Origin: Linnemannia schmuckeri
Lineage: Eukaryota > Mortierellomycota > Mortierellomycetes > Mortierellales > Mortierellaceae
Reading direction: 5' to 3'
DNA length: 64,000 nt
NCBI GenBank assembly: GCA_029449235.1
Contig: JANATG010000001.1
Location: forward strand, 3,410,001 to 3,474,000
Shown here: positions 1-12,903 of the stretch, piece by piece
How positions within the stretch are numbered: the stretch's first letter is position 1
How the letters are laid out: every line of letters starts with the position of its first letter
Notes under the pieces: generated by a model
Databases searched by the model: none
What the model was told of the DNA's origin: nothing
Seen by the model: the letters and a program-made list of their open reading frames with translations, nothing else
Made by a program: the position numbers and the translations under genes

Positions 1-1225
1 AAGGCTGCCGTTGTTTATGAAGCTACAAGTAACGTACTCCATTGGAATTTATACATGCAAACATAGTGCCTCTCCATTTATTTTTATCAAGCCATCTCTG
101 ACACCTTTCTTTTTTCGCTCTGCTACCGTTTCTCTTCTTTCAGTGATGACAGCGTTCAACTCCAAGATCAAAGTTGTACATAACATCCAACGGAAGCGCT
201 GGACTATGAGCGACCTTGTCCGCCCTAGCCCAGGCACCGTCGCCGCAGGAAAATACACAAAGATCGTCACCGCAACCATCGACCCCCTCTGGCCCTCTTC
301 CGGCATCACATCAGCCAGCATCAAAGGAATGGGATGGATCCGATATACCTTTGAGGCCTCATTCGTCAAGATGTCCTTAGGTGCCTCTTCTCCTGTCCTG
401 GCCACCCTCCCCTATGAAGTCTGGGTTGTCAACTCCATCCTGCCCTCAGAAATCGGACACCTCTCAAGTGTCCCCAAACCCCTGACGGCCCAAGCACCCG
501 GCAAGAAACCCGACCTTCCTGTCTCACTCACCATCCCCAACCAGACTTTACAGTTTCATGAACAAGTGCCCCTCACCGTCCGTGTGGAACCCTTCCGTAA
601 GGGCTGTAAGGGGTTTGGCCAGAATATTGTGGTCCTTTCTGCTGGCTTCTCGGTGAGGGAGAAGGTTGTCGGGTGGACCCAGGTTGCTTCAGGGATCAAC
701 GTTGAGCATTTTAGAGATGTGGCCCAGATTGCGATCCGGGAAGGTTGGCCTCAGAATACTCTTGGAGGGTGGACACGGACAGTGAGTATTACTTTACCGA
801 CCTTGCCTGAGATCAATGCTTCGATGACTACCAAGGTCATGGATATTTCGCACTCGGTCTTGTTCACCTTGAAGTACAAGGCCGAGAACGATAAGGATAT
901 CAAAGCTCAGGAGATCACCGTTGAAGGTATTTTGCACTTCTTTTGACTTTCTTGATGCTCTCTCTCGCTTCGTCTTGTCCTTGCATAGTTGGCAAAGGCT
1001 GTCGTCCTTGTACTCACCACATTTCCAATTTTCATTTCTGAACCTGTTGAATGTGTGTGTATGTGTTTGTGATTTTTAGTACCATTCCAACTGGTAGTTC
1101 CCCGCCGCTACATTCAGGCACAGGACGATTTCTTGCCCACCTACAGCGCCCCAAACGCTCAAGACTTCCAAGGAAAAAATGCCGACGATGGTCCAGCTCT
1201 GCCTTACTATGCTCGTGAGGAGTAA
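1..1225 (+). CDS. arrestin-like protein, 5' end outside window
   Basis: Three exons are visible: 1-28 (partial), 144-926 and 1080-1225, with GT-AG introns at 29-143 and 927-1079. Phases close, giving a C-terminus that reads VPFQLVVPRRYIQ and later LPTYSAP and LPYYAREE. The visible part corresponds to the end of an arrestin N-domain plus the C-domain, with beta-strand-like segments such as LPVSLTIPNQ and VPLTVRVEPF. Fungal alpha-arrestins usually act as adaptors between plasma-membrane cargo and Rsp5-type ubiquitin ligases. The two C-terminal LPxY motifs fit that role, although they are not the full PPxY. The long open reading frame starting upstream at position 11 runs through the first intron and is not the real start. 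The family call rests on overall pattern and on two decayed paralogues directly downstream that share the same blocks. A specific orthologue cannot be named. Confidence 0.65.
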
Positions 1226-1765
1226 CGTACCATACACATTGTATCAATAAACATTCGCACATAAGCGCCTTCTAATAGATTTTTTTGCTCAAAGGAAAAA
1301 TATTCGTCCAGTTCAGTTGCAAGCATGGTTCTTGACTAAAAAAATCGGCCAATCGGGATGCCGTAGGTGGTTGAGGAAGTTAGTGTTTGTTTCACATATG
1401 GGCTAAGTCAGCGAACAAGCAACTCTATTCGTCTCTGGAGTGTTTTTTTCTCGCTCCTGGACAGATACTTCCATGGTTACCGGATGCTGCTTCCTTTGGT
1501 CCATTGACCAAGAAAAAGGGGAAGTTGGTTTTGAACATTCTACCGTTCTTCTTGAAATGTACAAAGAAATGTAATGCATCAACATCACGCACCTCCTTAT
1601 GAGGATGCCCTTTTTCGGTCCTCTCAACTTTTCGCGTTTACACCCTCTCTTTCGTCTCTCTTTTTTTTTTCTTTCGTTTTTTCACACTTTTCTTCCCAAT
1701 GTCTCTTGTATTCACCAACGTCCAACATCCAACAGTCCAAAACTACGCAAACTACAATTGAACCA
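1226..1765. other. spacer between arrestin copies 1 and 2
   Basis: About 540 bases with short T-rich tracts. No reading frame with recognisable content was seen. The last 100 bases before position 1766 are pyrimidine-rich, as expected for a fungal leader, and may have served the decayed downstream copy. Confidence 0.5.
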
Positions 1766-3229
1766 ATGGGGCAACTTACGAGCAAGGTGTTGTTGTCAGT
1801 GGATAAGAAGGATTCAAGGCTCAAAGTCCTGCAGATCCACATTGTATCTAGCGCCAACTCAACAATTACAGTCGGCAAGGAGACATTATCGCTTGCTCAC
1901 GGATCACACGACTACCCTGGAATCTCCTCGAAGCCGCGGCCATATTTCAGCTCGACGAGGACTGGGCGGCAGACGAAGTGACTCTCACCTTCAAGACCAT
2001 CTCTAACTCGAGGACTGTGGGCGCTGATAAATATTACAAAAGATTTTCAAAAACACAATACTCTAATTTATGATGCAAAGGGTACCAACTTTTCACATTG
2101 CCAGCAAAGAAAGGCGTCATCACAACTCAGTGTAAAATATACATGTGTTTTGAATAGATTTTTAAACATAAGAGTAAACATGGCACGAGTTGTACTGCTG
2201 ATCAGCTTGGGTGTTCCATTTGCCACACAGCAATGGATGGTGCCAACTGCTGCTGGGAAAACACCACGAACAATCGCCAAGGGATTTTACAAAAAGCAAG
2301 TTGCTTTCATGATCAACCCGGCCTGGCCCTCCTCTCTCTACGGATCCACTGCCTGGATTCACTACGATTTCCGAATCCAAATCTCGAAATGTCCGGCTTC
2401 AGCGGTCTCTCAGCCGTACTGCTGCATGGCCTTCGAGAAGTCCGTCTGGATCTTGAACGCGCCCTTGCCCAAGCTGTTGGTAGAGCTTTCCGCGGGTCCT
2501 TTGGCGCCTGGTTCATTATTAAAGCGGCGACCGCAGTTGCCACTTCTGGAACTAGTTTCGGCGGCTCACTCCCCATCTCAATATCGATCCCTCAACGTTA
2601 TGTAACCATAGAGTCCCAGGTCCCCGTAACAGTTCGAGTCGGTTCGTTCCCCAAAGAATGACGGGCGTGCTCCCGTGGTCCTTGGAGCGTCATTAAATTT
2701 TGTCGAAGCTCGAGGTGCAAAGTCGAGTGAACAGGCAACAAGAGGAGTCACATGCGACTGAAGTGATGACTATCCTTTTGACGGCGGGATGCCCTAAGTC
2801 TGTGGATACGTGGGAGCGGACTGTGAAATTGATGGTTCCGAATGCGCCGCTCTTGACGACTGACTGTAGGACCAAGTATATGAATGTCTTGCATTCTCTG
2901 TCAATGGTTTTGAAAGTGCAGAGCGAGTCCATCCGACTTACTGATAAGTAAATCTTGGTTGTTTGGAGATAGCAGTTTGCTTACATTTGAAGAGGAAAAA
3001 GGATGCACGCCGCTAACATTACGCTTTTTACCTTTCACTAGACAATTATAACAAACTCGTTCTAGTCGATGTTCATATCGTAACTGGTCAAGCTTCAACG
3101 GCTGAGCACATTTCTTCCGTACCTCCAGAATATGAGCAGGCCGAAGAACACGACGCCCATGCATTCCATTACACCTTGGCAACAACCGCCGCCGACGAAC
3201 TGCCAAGCTATGCGAGAACCAAGGCTTAG
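1766..3229 (+). pseudogene. arrestin-like pseudogene (copy 2)
   Basis: The start at 1766 (MGQLTSKVLLSVDKKDSRL) opens an arrestin N-domain-like stretch. Near 1918-1930 the homology jumps frame to LLEAAAIFQLDEDW. A second block in another frame (about 2266-2480) contains FMINPAWPSS and WIHYDF, which match copy 1 (TIDPLWPSS, WIRYTF). Further blocks shift frame again: SLPISISIP and VPVTVRVGSFPKE near 2560-2660, then 2700-2950 matching the REGWP...WTRTV region of copy 1. The last exon-like segment, after a cactag acceptor near 3042, ends at 3229 and carries PPEY and LPSY motifs. At least three frame changes and internal stops make a functional product unlikely, but collinearity over the whole gene shows it is a former full-length paralogue. 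Confidence 0.65.
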
Positions 3230-4805
3230 TTTTTTTTTTTGCCGCGGACCTTTCACATTGACATTGAAGCACAACACACAATTGCACTACTGATTCTGTT
3301 TGTTTCTCTCTTGACGCTTTGACAATATAATAAAAGTCGGCAATGCATCCCGAGGAGCATATATGAAGAGGTCATATGGCCGTCTTGTGAACAAAAACAG
3401 GATTAGGAGGCGGAGAGCAGCGTGTCCTCAATTCCTCACATACAACAGTCCGAGAGGGCTACCGATCTTTTCTTACTCTTCGTGCTGTGCCTTCTCTTTT
3501 TCCACTCATGGACACCATGCAGCTTCATTTTCCAACCGTTCATTTTTTTTTGATTTTCAACTTATTTCTTGTCTCTGTCCACTTGTTCACGAAGAGGAAC
3601 GAAGAAGGAAAGAAGGCGGGTTGTGATGAGAGAATGTACAACTTTACCTATATCATGCCGCCACGCCACGCCGCACAGTTTATTTATGTCCTTGTGCCAT
3701 ATTTTATTCTCTGCGATCTACTTGCCTCCCTCTTCCATGTGTTTTCTTCCTTACCTCACCTCTTACTCTATTATACTTCCCGACACCTCAACAACTCCTG
3801 CTTGCTCATCTTTGCGTCCTCCCCCCTTTTTTCCCAGTCAACCTGCAGCTTTACCGCATCCTGCATCCTTCCCTCCCGTCTCCTGCTTTCCTTCACTCCC
3901 TTTCTTCAAAGCAACAGTAAAAACAGCAAAAATATAAACAAATAAACAATGGACTGTACACCAAGCACAGCATGCTACTACATCGAAGCGACACAAGCAG
4001 GAATAATCACTCGGAAATGCTGTAACCTCTTTGCAAGTGTCTCCGAATACCGCCTCTCCATCGATTCACCACCCGAGGATACTATTGAAACCCTGACCTG
4101 TAGATCTTCTGATAAAAGAGTCGAAAAGGCCACCATTCCATTACTTTGCAGGTCCCCCAAGCAGCTTGCTCTGCTGATGTTGAGCGCTGTGGGTAATGAT
4201 ATGGTTGTGGTTAGCGGAAGGTGTGGTGGAAGGAGTGATGAATCCTTCATCTCCTGCGAAGACGACGAGGGCGACGAACATAACGGTTGGGAGTGGTAGC
4301 AGGAGAGCTGAGGGCGAGGCACAGGCGATTGTTCGAGGTGTTGTTGGGACAAGTGTCAAAGCTTCTTTTATCATTTTGTGTTCAACAAGGCGAGGAAATA
4401 AAAAAAAAAAAAACTGTTTCAAAGTAGGTCTGTGTCATGGGCAATTAACAACCAACGATTGTCTATTTGTTTGTTTTTTCGCTTCCATTTTTCTTTTTGT
4501 GCTTTGCATTCATATGCTCGCAACACACATAACAAATAACAGTACCGGGTTCTTCATCCTTATTTTATGCAGTGTAGACACGCAAGTCAAGTCCGAGCAA
4601 GAGATTCGATATTCCCCTCCCAGGAGACAGAGACAACTAACAGCAGCAACGACGCACGGGCTCCCAGTCGCCACTCGACGCATTGAACAACTATAACAAT
4701 TACAACAATTACCATAACAATAGCAGCATTCACCACTATTCCCTCTACCCCTCGCGCCGCTTTCCTACTTCTTCATCACCTTCACCCGCTGAATCAACAA
4801 CAACA
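3230..4805. other. spacer with no supported gene
   Basis: A pyrimidine-rich stretch (about 3430-3930) looks like a fungal 5' leader and precedes a 116-aa frame at 3949-4299. That frame (starting MDCTPSTACYYIEATQAG) has no clear arrestin signature, but by position it could be the decayed N-domain of copy 3. I could not support this from the sequence. Confidence 0.4.
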
Positions 4806-5756
4806 GATGACATCGACAACAGCGGCGACAAGGAAGATGTTCTGGTTCGATTTATTCGCCAGCTGGACCCGACCGTGATCCATCCGTCTTGGCCGTCTTC
4901 GAGCGTTCATCCTAAGGGATGGATCTGATACACTGTTGAACTAGTGACCAACTGAACGCTGTAGTACAAATTTGCGACCGAGATCTGGGTCCATAATAGC
5001 CTCAAGCTGTCATCATTTTATCGCTTTCGCCGCCATCACTTCTCCCAGTCAAAAATCCAAACATCATCGATGAGTCTGAATCCACCGTCGTTGCCGGATC
5101 TATTGCGATCCCACTAGGATTGCCTCCACTAAATCAGGGCCATCCATGGAATATTCAGCTGCCTGGATCAACAACCACTCAGTTTGATCTCGGGCAAGCC
5201 ATTCCAATTCGAGTTCTCCCCACCATTGAACAAGAAATGGAGCATATTCAACTGGCGCTTGTTCAAAAGCTATCCCTTCACGCCAAAGGAATCCAAGGCG
5301 CTGTGGACACTATTGTTCAAGAGCTGGTTGATAGTTCTCTATTCACACTGTCGACGACACTAGAGAGGATTGAAGTGAGTAAGACGGGGGATGGTGGCGA
5401 TGAAAAGGATGGCGATGGTACGATTATTTGGCTACGGCTTCCATCAGCCCCAGTACTGACGTCGAGTACGAGAATAACGTATCTGGATATTGGACATTCC
5501 CTTGCCTTGACTCGAGTGGTCCCAGAAACAAAAACTAAATCCATCGTTGCTGAAGATACGTACGCCTTCAATAGGTTCTCTTCTCAAATACTATTTTTTC
5601 TAATTCCCTTTCTTTTTCTTTTTTCTTTCGCCATGTCATTATTCAATGAGGTAACTCCAAGAACACCGCTTTTTCCTCCTTGTATCATTTTTAGTCCCCT
5701 TCACAATAATTGTACCAAGACGATCGTCCGACCTTCCGGCCGGGGCTCGAAAGTAG
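4806..5756 (+). pseudogene. arrestin-like pseudogene (copy 3)
   Basis: The block around 4850-4935 reads LDPTVIHPSWPSS...PKGWI followed by an in-frame stop and then YTVEL. It is collinear with TIDPLWPSS...GMGWIRYTF of copy 1. The following block from about 5120 to 5575 stays open and aligns with the C-domain of copy 1 (AIPIRVLPTIEQ for VPLTVRVEPF; YLDIGHSLALT for VMDISHSVLFT). After an intron-like gap ending tttttag near 5693, the final segment reads VPFTIIVPRR, almost the same as VPFQLVVPRR in copy 1, then stops at 5756 without the PY-containing tail. The early stop and missing N-domain support a pseudogene. Confidence 0.6.
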
Positions 5757-8700
5757 CCATGCTATTGACGTCATCATAAGCTGACATATATATTTCTTTG
5801 AAGAGAATAAACCCCTCCCTCACAGCCACCAAAAAGCCTCTGTAATTAGCAGAAGATAAAAGAACTTCGACGCGTGAAAAACCATCTACGTTTTCTCTCC
5901 TCTCCCTTTCACTCCCTTCACTCCTTCATGCACCCTACTCTCAGAAATAACGTCATTGGAAAAAAAATTACCATCGAAAAAAAAAAAAAAAAAAAATGAG
6001 CCTAGGCTCCTTGTCCGAAAAAGATGCGATGGAGGGGAAGGGAAGGAAATAGGGAAGGGGATCGTGTTGAAATCTTGAAGGTCTTGGGTTTCAGCCAATC
6101 AGATTGCATTCATGTTTGAACAACTTGCGATTTTCAAGGGACCCCAATGAATGGTGGGGGTGGTAGGTGTAGCAGTGGTGATGGTAGCACTGCAGTGAGT
6201 ACACTGACAGTCTGTTCTTGATGACCTTTTTCTTGATTCTGCTGCTACTTGTTAAAAAAGGGGATAAAAGTGGGAGTGAAGGGGAGAGAGAGGCAGTGGT
6301 GTGCTGACGAGAAGGGGGATGAAAGAAAGGAAGGAAGGAGAGGGAAGATAGGAAGAGAGTATATCTCTTTCGACACGCACCAAAAAAAAGGAGACAATCC
6401 CCTTCCTACTTTCGGAATATTTTGGTGGCCACTGTGAGATGATAATGGAGATTGGGTCAGTTTAGATTATTAGGGACAGTGGAGATACATAGAGGTTGCT
6501 GTTTTGAACGTCTATTGTTTTCATCGTTTTGAAGGTATGTGTAGCTCGTGAAATAGTGTACATGAGGACGCTGAATGGACATGTCCTACCTTGCACTCGT
6601 ATCCCTGTTAGACCCTGAAAGACGCAGCACCTCTAATTCCTTGGCTTCTTAGACTGACTGAAAGACAAACCTTTAAATAGCTTCGTGTTCAAGGAGGCGT
6701 TGGCGCCTGACCGACAATGGCGGCCTGACATAAAAAAAAAAAAAAAAAAAAAAAAGTGTGCAAAAGGTATAATAACGAAAACCATCGACTACAAACCCAT
6801 GTATTCCTCGTTTCAGGTACCAAAGACCTCTCCATATCTACCCCCACTAATGACTGCTAATCACCAGTTTTTCCGTACTTTGCTTTTGGGCCAAAAAGGG
6901 TACCTATATCTCACCTGTAAACGTTTTCTCACGAGTCTTCCTTTTCTATGCCACGTGTGCAAGGATCCTCACTATCATTCCTAACTCGCACCTTATCGAA
7001 AGAAAAGAAACGTCCGAAAAAACGACGCCATCGAGCGCCTCGACCTGGAATGCAATAGTACAACCCGCAGGCTTCTGTCCTCACTTTTATCCTCACTCAC
7101 TTTTCGTTCTGCCTTGTTTGTTTAATTTCCTTCATTGAAGTTTGTTTTTCGCGTGGAGTAATATATGTACATATTGTTGTTGTGGGCTCTCTCTCAGAAA
7201 AGACATGAGCAAAAAAAAAAATGGTGGTCATGATGAATGGAGATGGGACGAAGACGCCCAGCCCAGCCCCGTCCCAGCCCTATCAACGCAAGTTAATAAA
7301 AAATCAAAAAAAGATAACAGAAAACTCATTCCATCCATCTTAGACATGCATGAGAAGATGCGAGCGAAAAAAAACAAGTAAAATAGCGTATCTCTATGAT
7401 TAGACGTACAAGTATTAAAAATGACCATCACGAAAAAAAAAAAAAACATACAAGAGCCTCGACATGGCGAACAAACAGCGCAAGTATTTGTTTGTTTTTG
7501 TTGCTCAAACGCAATCAAATTGGAGTAATAAAAATGGTAAGCAAAGTAGAAAAAACAGGTAAAAGAATGATATGAATGGGTCATGCAACGCGTTGTGAGT
7601 TCATCGTTGTAAGGACGCTGAACAGCGGCAACAATTTCAGCATCTTTGAGTTCTTGTTCTGTGCGACAATTGTTCTGTAACCTCATCATTTCTGTATCTT
7701 ATGTAGTGGTTGAACAAAAGAAGCTCTGAGCATGTGTTCAATTTGGTGGCAATACAAAGGGTTGAATGCCGTCTGAAAAGCACATATGGAGTCTATCTTG
7801 AGCTTACTGCTTTGGTCTCGGCAATTAAACCTGTCATTATGATCCTCTTCACCAAGAGAACTTGTTAATAGAGAAAGTGTGGGCCTTCTTTCTATCCTTT
7901 CCCAGTGGAGCTTGCCTTTTACTATGGTCTTTCTGCCGGCCGCACCTCCACGTCTTTTTTCACTGTTATTGCTCGTATCATTTTCTGTTTATTCGTTTAT
8001 TTGTTGAAGTTCTATCTAGTTTAACCTTAAGCAACCGCACCAGGTATTCAGGCGTAGGAACTCATCCGCACGGCATCTGGCTTTTTTGTTCTCTGGTTCG
8101 AACGGATTCTTCGCTTTTGCTATATTTTCACGCCAGGCTGAGCTTTTTGTGGAACTCTGTGGAAGAAACTTTTTTTGAAGGCGGGTATTGAAGGAGTACA
8201 GTACCCAAACCCATAAAAAACAACAACACAACAGCGACTGGGTACCGAGCACTCGAGGTAGCAAAACCATCGAAGAATAAAATGATAGAAAAGAACAAAA
8301 AAAGTAGGCCACCAACACAATGAACAGTAAACGAAAATGCCAGAACTTAAAAAAAAAGAGAGCGACTGAAAAATGAAAAAAGGGCTCGGGTCCTTTTTAA
8401 GCTAACGTCATTGGGACTCTGCGGCTTAAGGATGAGAAAAGGAGCGGAGCAGGACTGAGAGGTTATGAATGATGATGGCCCTCTTTTTTTATCTTGTTAC
8501 TAATAAGTCCCAGCTTGGTGGCCTTGACCCCTTGCATTATCCAGCATTTTGCATTGTTTGCGCGTTGTTGTCTACTCTACATCAAAGTGTCATCCTTACA
8601 CACGGCTCTATTAAAAACAACTTGAATAGCTCAGCACAAACTGCTTGGTTTACACAGAAATACGGCCACCCTCTCAAGATCAATAACCACCTCTGTGAAC

Positions 8701-10579
8701 TACTCACTATCCAAAGCATAGATGGTCTGTTTATATCCACAGAGGAAGCTAGCCATCCTCGGGAAAAAAAAAACAAAGCTACTCTTTTTCAGCCTTTTTT
8801 TTTAACAGGTCAGCTGAGAACCACCTTGTTACGTTCTTTTTACAGCAGGAACAATCAGCTCGCCTCTTTTTGCTTTTTTTGCGACAATTTCAGGCCTCCT
8901 TTTTTTCTGTGCACCTTGTCTTTGCTTGAAGGGGAGGTCCATTTCTGTTATTAACCCCCCCTCCTCCCCTTTCTTTCTCTCTCAAGTTCAGTTTTTTAAT
9001 AAACAAAGGCACTAACCGCGGTGTCATAGAGGCTAAAGTCGACACTGTAGGGCTGAGTCGATTGTAGGTATATTATGCTGGCACCTGGTTTCTCATCACT
9101 GCCACTCCTCACAGCCAACGCTGGTTGTTGCTTGAACCCAAAGACCTATTTTCCTAACAGCCCCTCTGATTTTCCCTGAAAATAAACACAGACCGCCCAT
9201 TTCCTGTTCAACGTTGTCACTAAGTTTTCAGCGTTTATGGTACGTTTAGCCATACAACACAGCAAAAAAGCCTCCATACCTAACAAGTCTTACAGGTACT
9301 TTAGTTGTTTGTTGTGTTCACCGGAAGAATATTCAGCAAAGGCGAGTAAGAATCCGATGGCTGAAAAGCGTGTCCGGAACAGCAGCCTGGCACTTGCTAA
9401 AATAGATAAGCAGCTGTTTTCTCAGTACATGACCTCTTACGGTATATCTACGGCAGCGACAGACTATTCAACACGAAATGAAAGAGTAGACGATAGTTTT
9501 CACTTACATGGCTGTTCCTGCTTGAAGTCATGATTGAAAGGTTTAAACGCCGGCAGGGCGATTCCTTGCTAAGAGGGTCAGCCGGATAAGTATTGTTTTC
9601 TTTTTTTTCTTTCTCTTTCTTTCGACGTTATTTTTTTCAAGTCGACTGAGCATACGGCCGTTCGGTGGAGACGCATCGGTGGTCATAGTGAGGCGGTTGA
9701 GTTAGTTTGAATGACGATGATTGCCATAAGCTAAAGGTGCTTAACAGCGGGGTGCCGGCGATATGGATGAAGGTTTTCAAGGAGCGAGAATATGTGTGAT
9801 AGCGGTAAAGGTATGAGAAGACGAGGTAATATTAGTAAATATTAGTAACGAGAGAATTCGCGAGGGGATGTCTAGTTGTTGTCTGTAGTTGTTGATGATG
9901 GATGCGATTGAAAGACTAAAGAGATAGCGAGAGAGACCAGCATCCCAACGAAAAAAACGGAATGAAGAAAGAAAGTGGCGTAGCGTGGCTTGAGAGATAA
10001 AAGGGAGCGATGACCGCGAAAAAATGAAAAAATCTTTTTTTGCACTTCTTTCCTTCACTCCCTCCCTTCCCCTTCTCTTCCCCCTCCCCAATTTCGTATT
10101 CCATTTCCCATTTCCAGTTTCCAATTTCTTATTCCACTCACCCAGTCACACTGCCCCTTCTTTCCACTTCCTTACGCTGCTCTCACACACACATCATATT
10201 TTGTGCTCCCATCAAAATCCTCCAAGTCACACAACTCTCACTCCCCTTTGAAAAAAAAATATCACGCACACACGCATATATATGCATACACTCCTTTTTT
10301 TGGCACTTTGTCTCCACTGCACATCCCTCCCTTCCCATCCCTTCCAGGACATTGCCTCGCATCCTGCCTATCTTATCCCTTTCTATACAATCACCACGAC
10401 CCGAGTCTTCTCCCCCACCGTCTGCACTGACCTGCCCTGAATATCCTTTACCCTTTTACAGTCAGTCAAGTCGAGCTAAGTTAAAGCCAAATCTAAGCCG
10501 AGCCATCCAAGGACATCCGATGTGATTTGGCGGTCCACGAAAACTAAGGAATCCAGATCAGCTCAATCCATCGTCGCAC

Positions 10580-10617
<38 letters not shown>

Positions 10618-12903
10618 TCAGGAATACGTTGGTCAGTTCTCAAAAGGTAAAAAAAAAGCAAAGCTTCTTCTGTATCCATTGTTCATATCACTGCCCACTT
10701 CCATTACTCCATCTTTACTACAAAAAAAAGAGTTTGTATCCGGGATTGAGCTGCAGCTTTTGAGTCTCTGTCATGTACGCATACACACATGCACATGCAC
10801 ATCATATTCAAACCAGCGATCAGTCCCTCAAACAATCACTCTCAGTCTGTCAGTCATTTCAGTCAGTGTAAATGGGCTTTATCTTTTCTTTTTATTTACG
10901 CCCCCATCATCGGCTCCTGGAGAGTGTGTCGGCGAGGGGTTTCTACATGTGAATGAGCAACGGTCGACACATCGCCACTATCTTATTTTTTTTTGTTATT
11001 ATCATCCACACCATCTAATATGTACAAGGTGCAAATATGATCAGCTTATCGCTGCAGTGCCCTGCGATCTTTAGCAAAAAAAAGGGGGAGAGAAGACGGT
11101 AACAAGAAGAGTATAAAGAGGAATTGATTGTGAGATACGGAACCCAATGAGGAGGGAAGGAGCAGCAGGAGAAGAGCAGGATGAAAAATTGCGAGAGATG
11201 CGGAATGAACAGAAAATATATCAAAGAAGGGGGAGGAGGGTATGCGAAAGGATGATCAACGACAAGGACGAAAAAGGGGGAGAAGAAGAAGAGAAGGAGG
11301 ATGGCAACAGATGAGCAGAAAAAAAGGTAGTAGTTTGAGGCAGTATCTGCCTCAAAAGTGGTGGTAAATTACACTTACATGAAGGCAGTTGAAAGGATGG
11401 TTGAAAATGATTGGTATACATACGCACACATACGCGTACATTACCATTTGTTGCTTAAGGCTTGCAAAAGCAAGGGTAGAAAGTGCTGAAAAAAATAGGA
11501 GGATAGTGATGGAGATGTGGCTGGCAAATGGGTATGAGATTGAGACACGGAGCACGTTACAATGGCCATGCTCATCCATCGTGGAAAAATGATCGCCATT
11601 GAACCAGTTTTCGTTTCTGAATATTTTACTGCGTGATATTTTGCTTCCGGCGTCGTGGGTTTTGGGTTCTTTTATTGCTCATTTACATGAAAGAAGAATA
11701 ACGGAATGGAAGTTGAGCAACAAAAATGAGAAACAACAGATATGGGAAAACGACAGTTTACCCTTATCACTTGAATGGGGAGTTGTATGAATGATATAGA
11801 AACATGAGAGCGAAGAGGCACACTCTAGACTGCTCGAAACAACCGAATAGACCCACAAATGGCATGCATCTCTCTACTTTAACCATGAGATTATAACCAA
11901 CCAACATCAAGTCAACAAAAACAAAACAACAGCTTGTCCGCTTTTCATCATTCAGTGTCGGGCTCAACTCAGTGCATGTTTGTGTGCGTGGGAGTGTAAC
12001 GATGGGCTGGTTATATACGAACCTCTTTTTTATCGACTTTTTTTCTCTCTCTACCCCAAAAGCCAGTCGGGCATTCATTTTCTTGTTCAATACGGGTTGG
12101 GTTGGGTTGAGTTGCGTTGAATTGGCTTGAGTAGAGTTTTGAGTCGATTTTAGGATTGTGTTTGCATTTCGGTTTTATTCATCTTGGTGTCGCGGTGAGT
12201 TGTCTCGCAAAAACAAAGAACGAAAAGAGCGACTGAAGGTGGTGGTTGTACCATTGTTTCTGTTTGGTCCCCACCCTCTGGGCACTGAGGTTTTTTCCTT
12301 TTTTTTTGTGGTTGCTGCTTGGTATTTTAGTTCAACGTCACATCTACTGCTCTGGGCTTAACTATGGAGGAGGCGTATCATTGCCATCCATGACACCCTT
12401 CCCACGCGGCATAGACATCCGAAAGTCAAAAAAAAAGCAAAAACTGCGTCCAATTGGACATGTCATCTTTTTTTGTTACCGCTGAAAGCTTTCTTATTGA
12501 AGAAGGATACGACGATGCACTTTGGCAACCAATTTTTAATGCTGTTATGTTGCTAATACTGTCTGACTGACCAGCAGGCGGACTTGCTTGCACGAAGAAT
12601 TGCGCCGCACTCAATCACTGCCCTGTCCGACTTTTGGCTTATTTTATTTATTTTATTTTGATTTATTTATCTCCATTGATTGACTGACTTAACAAACACG
12701 CTCCTTTTTTTATATTATCCTTTTTTTCTTTTTTCATTCCCTCCCTGATTTTCAATCACCACTCAACACACCACACACAACACGACACACACAGGACACA
12801 CATACCCGCTTCCAAGCAACACCTTCCCTCTCAACTACACCACAACAAACCACGACACACACACGCACGCCGCGACAAAATTCATTATTATTCATAATCA
12901 CAT
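5757..12903. other. 7.1-kb region without a supported gene
   Basis: Both strands contain only short open frames with low-complexity or random-looking translations, interrupted by A/T homopolymers (for example near 5979-5996, 6733-6755 and 10581-10614). No tRNA-like T-arm/cloverleaf, no transposase or reverse transcriptase motif and no exon chain was found. The last 200 bases (about 12710-12900) are C/A/T-rich with CACACA repeats and probably hold the promoter and 5' leader of the gene starting at 12904. The region may also contain unrecognised small genes or non-coding RNAs. Confidence 0.5.
10581..10614. repeat. A34 homopolymer
   Basis: An uninterrupted run of 34 A bases on the + strand, far from any supported gene. 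It could be a slippage-expanded tract or the tail of an old retrocopy. No recognisable coding sequence lies directly upstream. Confidence 0.9.

Noticed and set aside
4196..4696. 166-aa + strand frame
   Set aside because: Contains a poly-K stretch from an A run and no similarity to the neighbouring arrestin blocks.
8085..8120. GGTTCGAAC motif, as in a tRNA T-loop
   Set aside because: The flanking bases do not form a T stem and no acceptor or anticodon stem could be found around it.
8469..8954. 161-aa open frame on the + strand
   Set aside because: The translation contains several T/A-run-derived Phe/Lys stretches and no recognisable domain, and has no exon neighbours. Probably chance.
9237..9533. 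98-aa open frame on the + strand with fairly even composition
   Set aside because: No family features, no leader-like sequence and no adjoining exons. Not supported as a gene.
10024..10525. overlapping S/P/F/H-rich frames
   Set aside because: These come from a C/T-rich tract, which always yields Ser/Pro/Phe/Leu-rich open frames.
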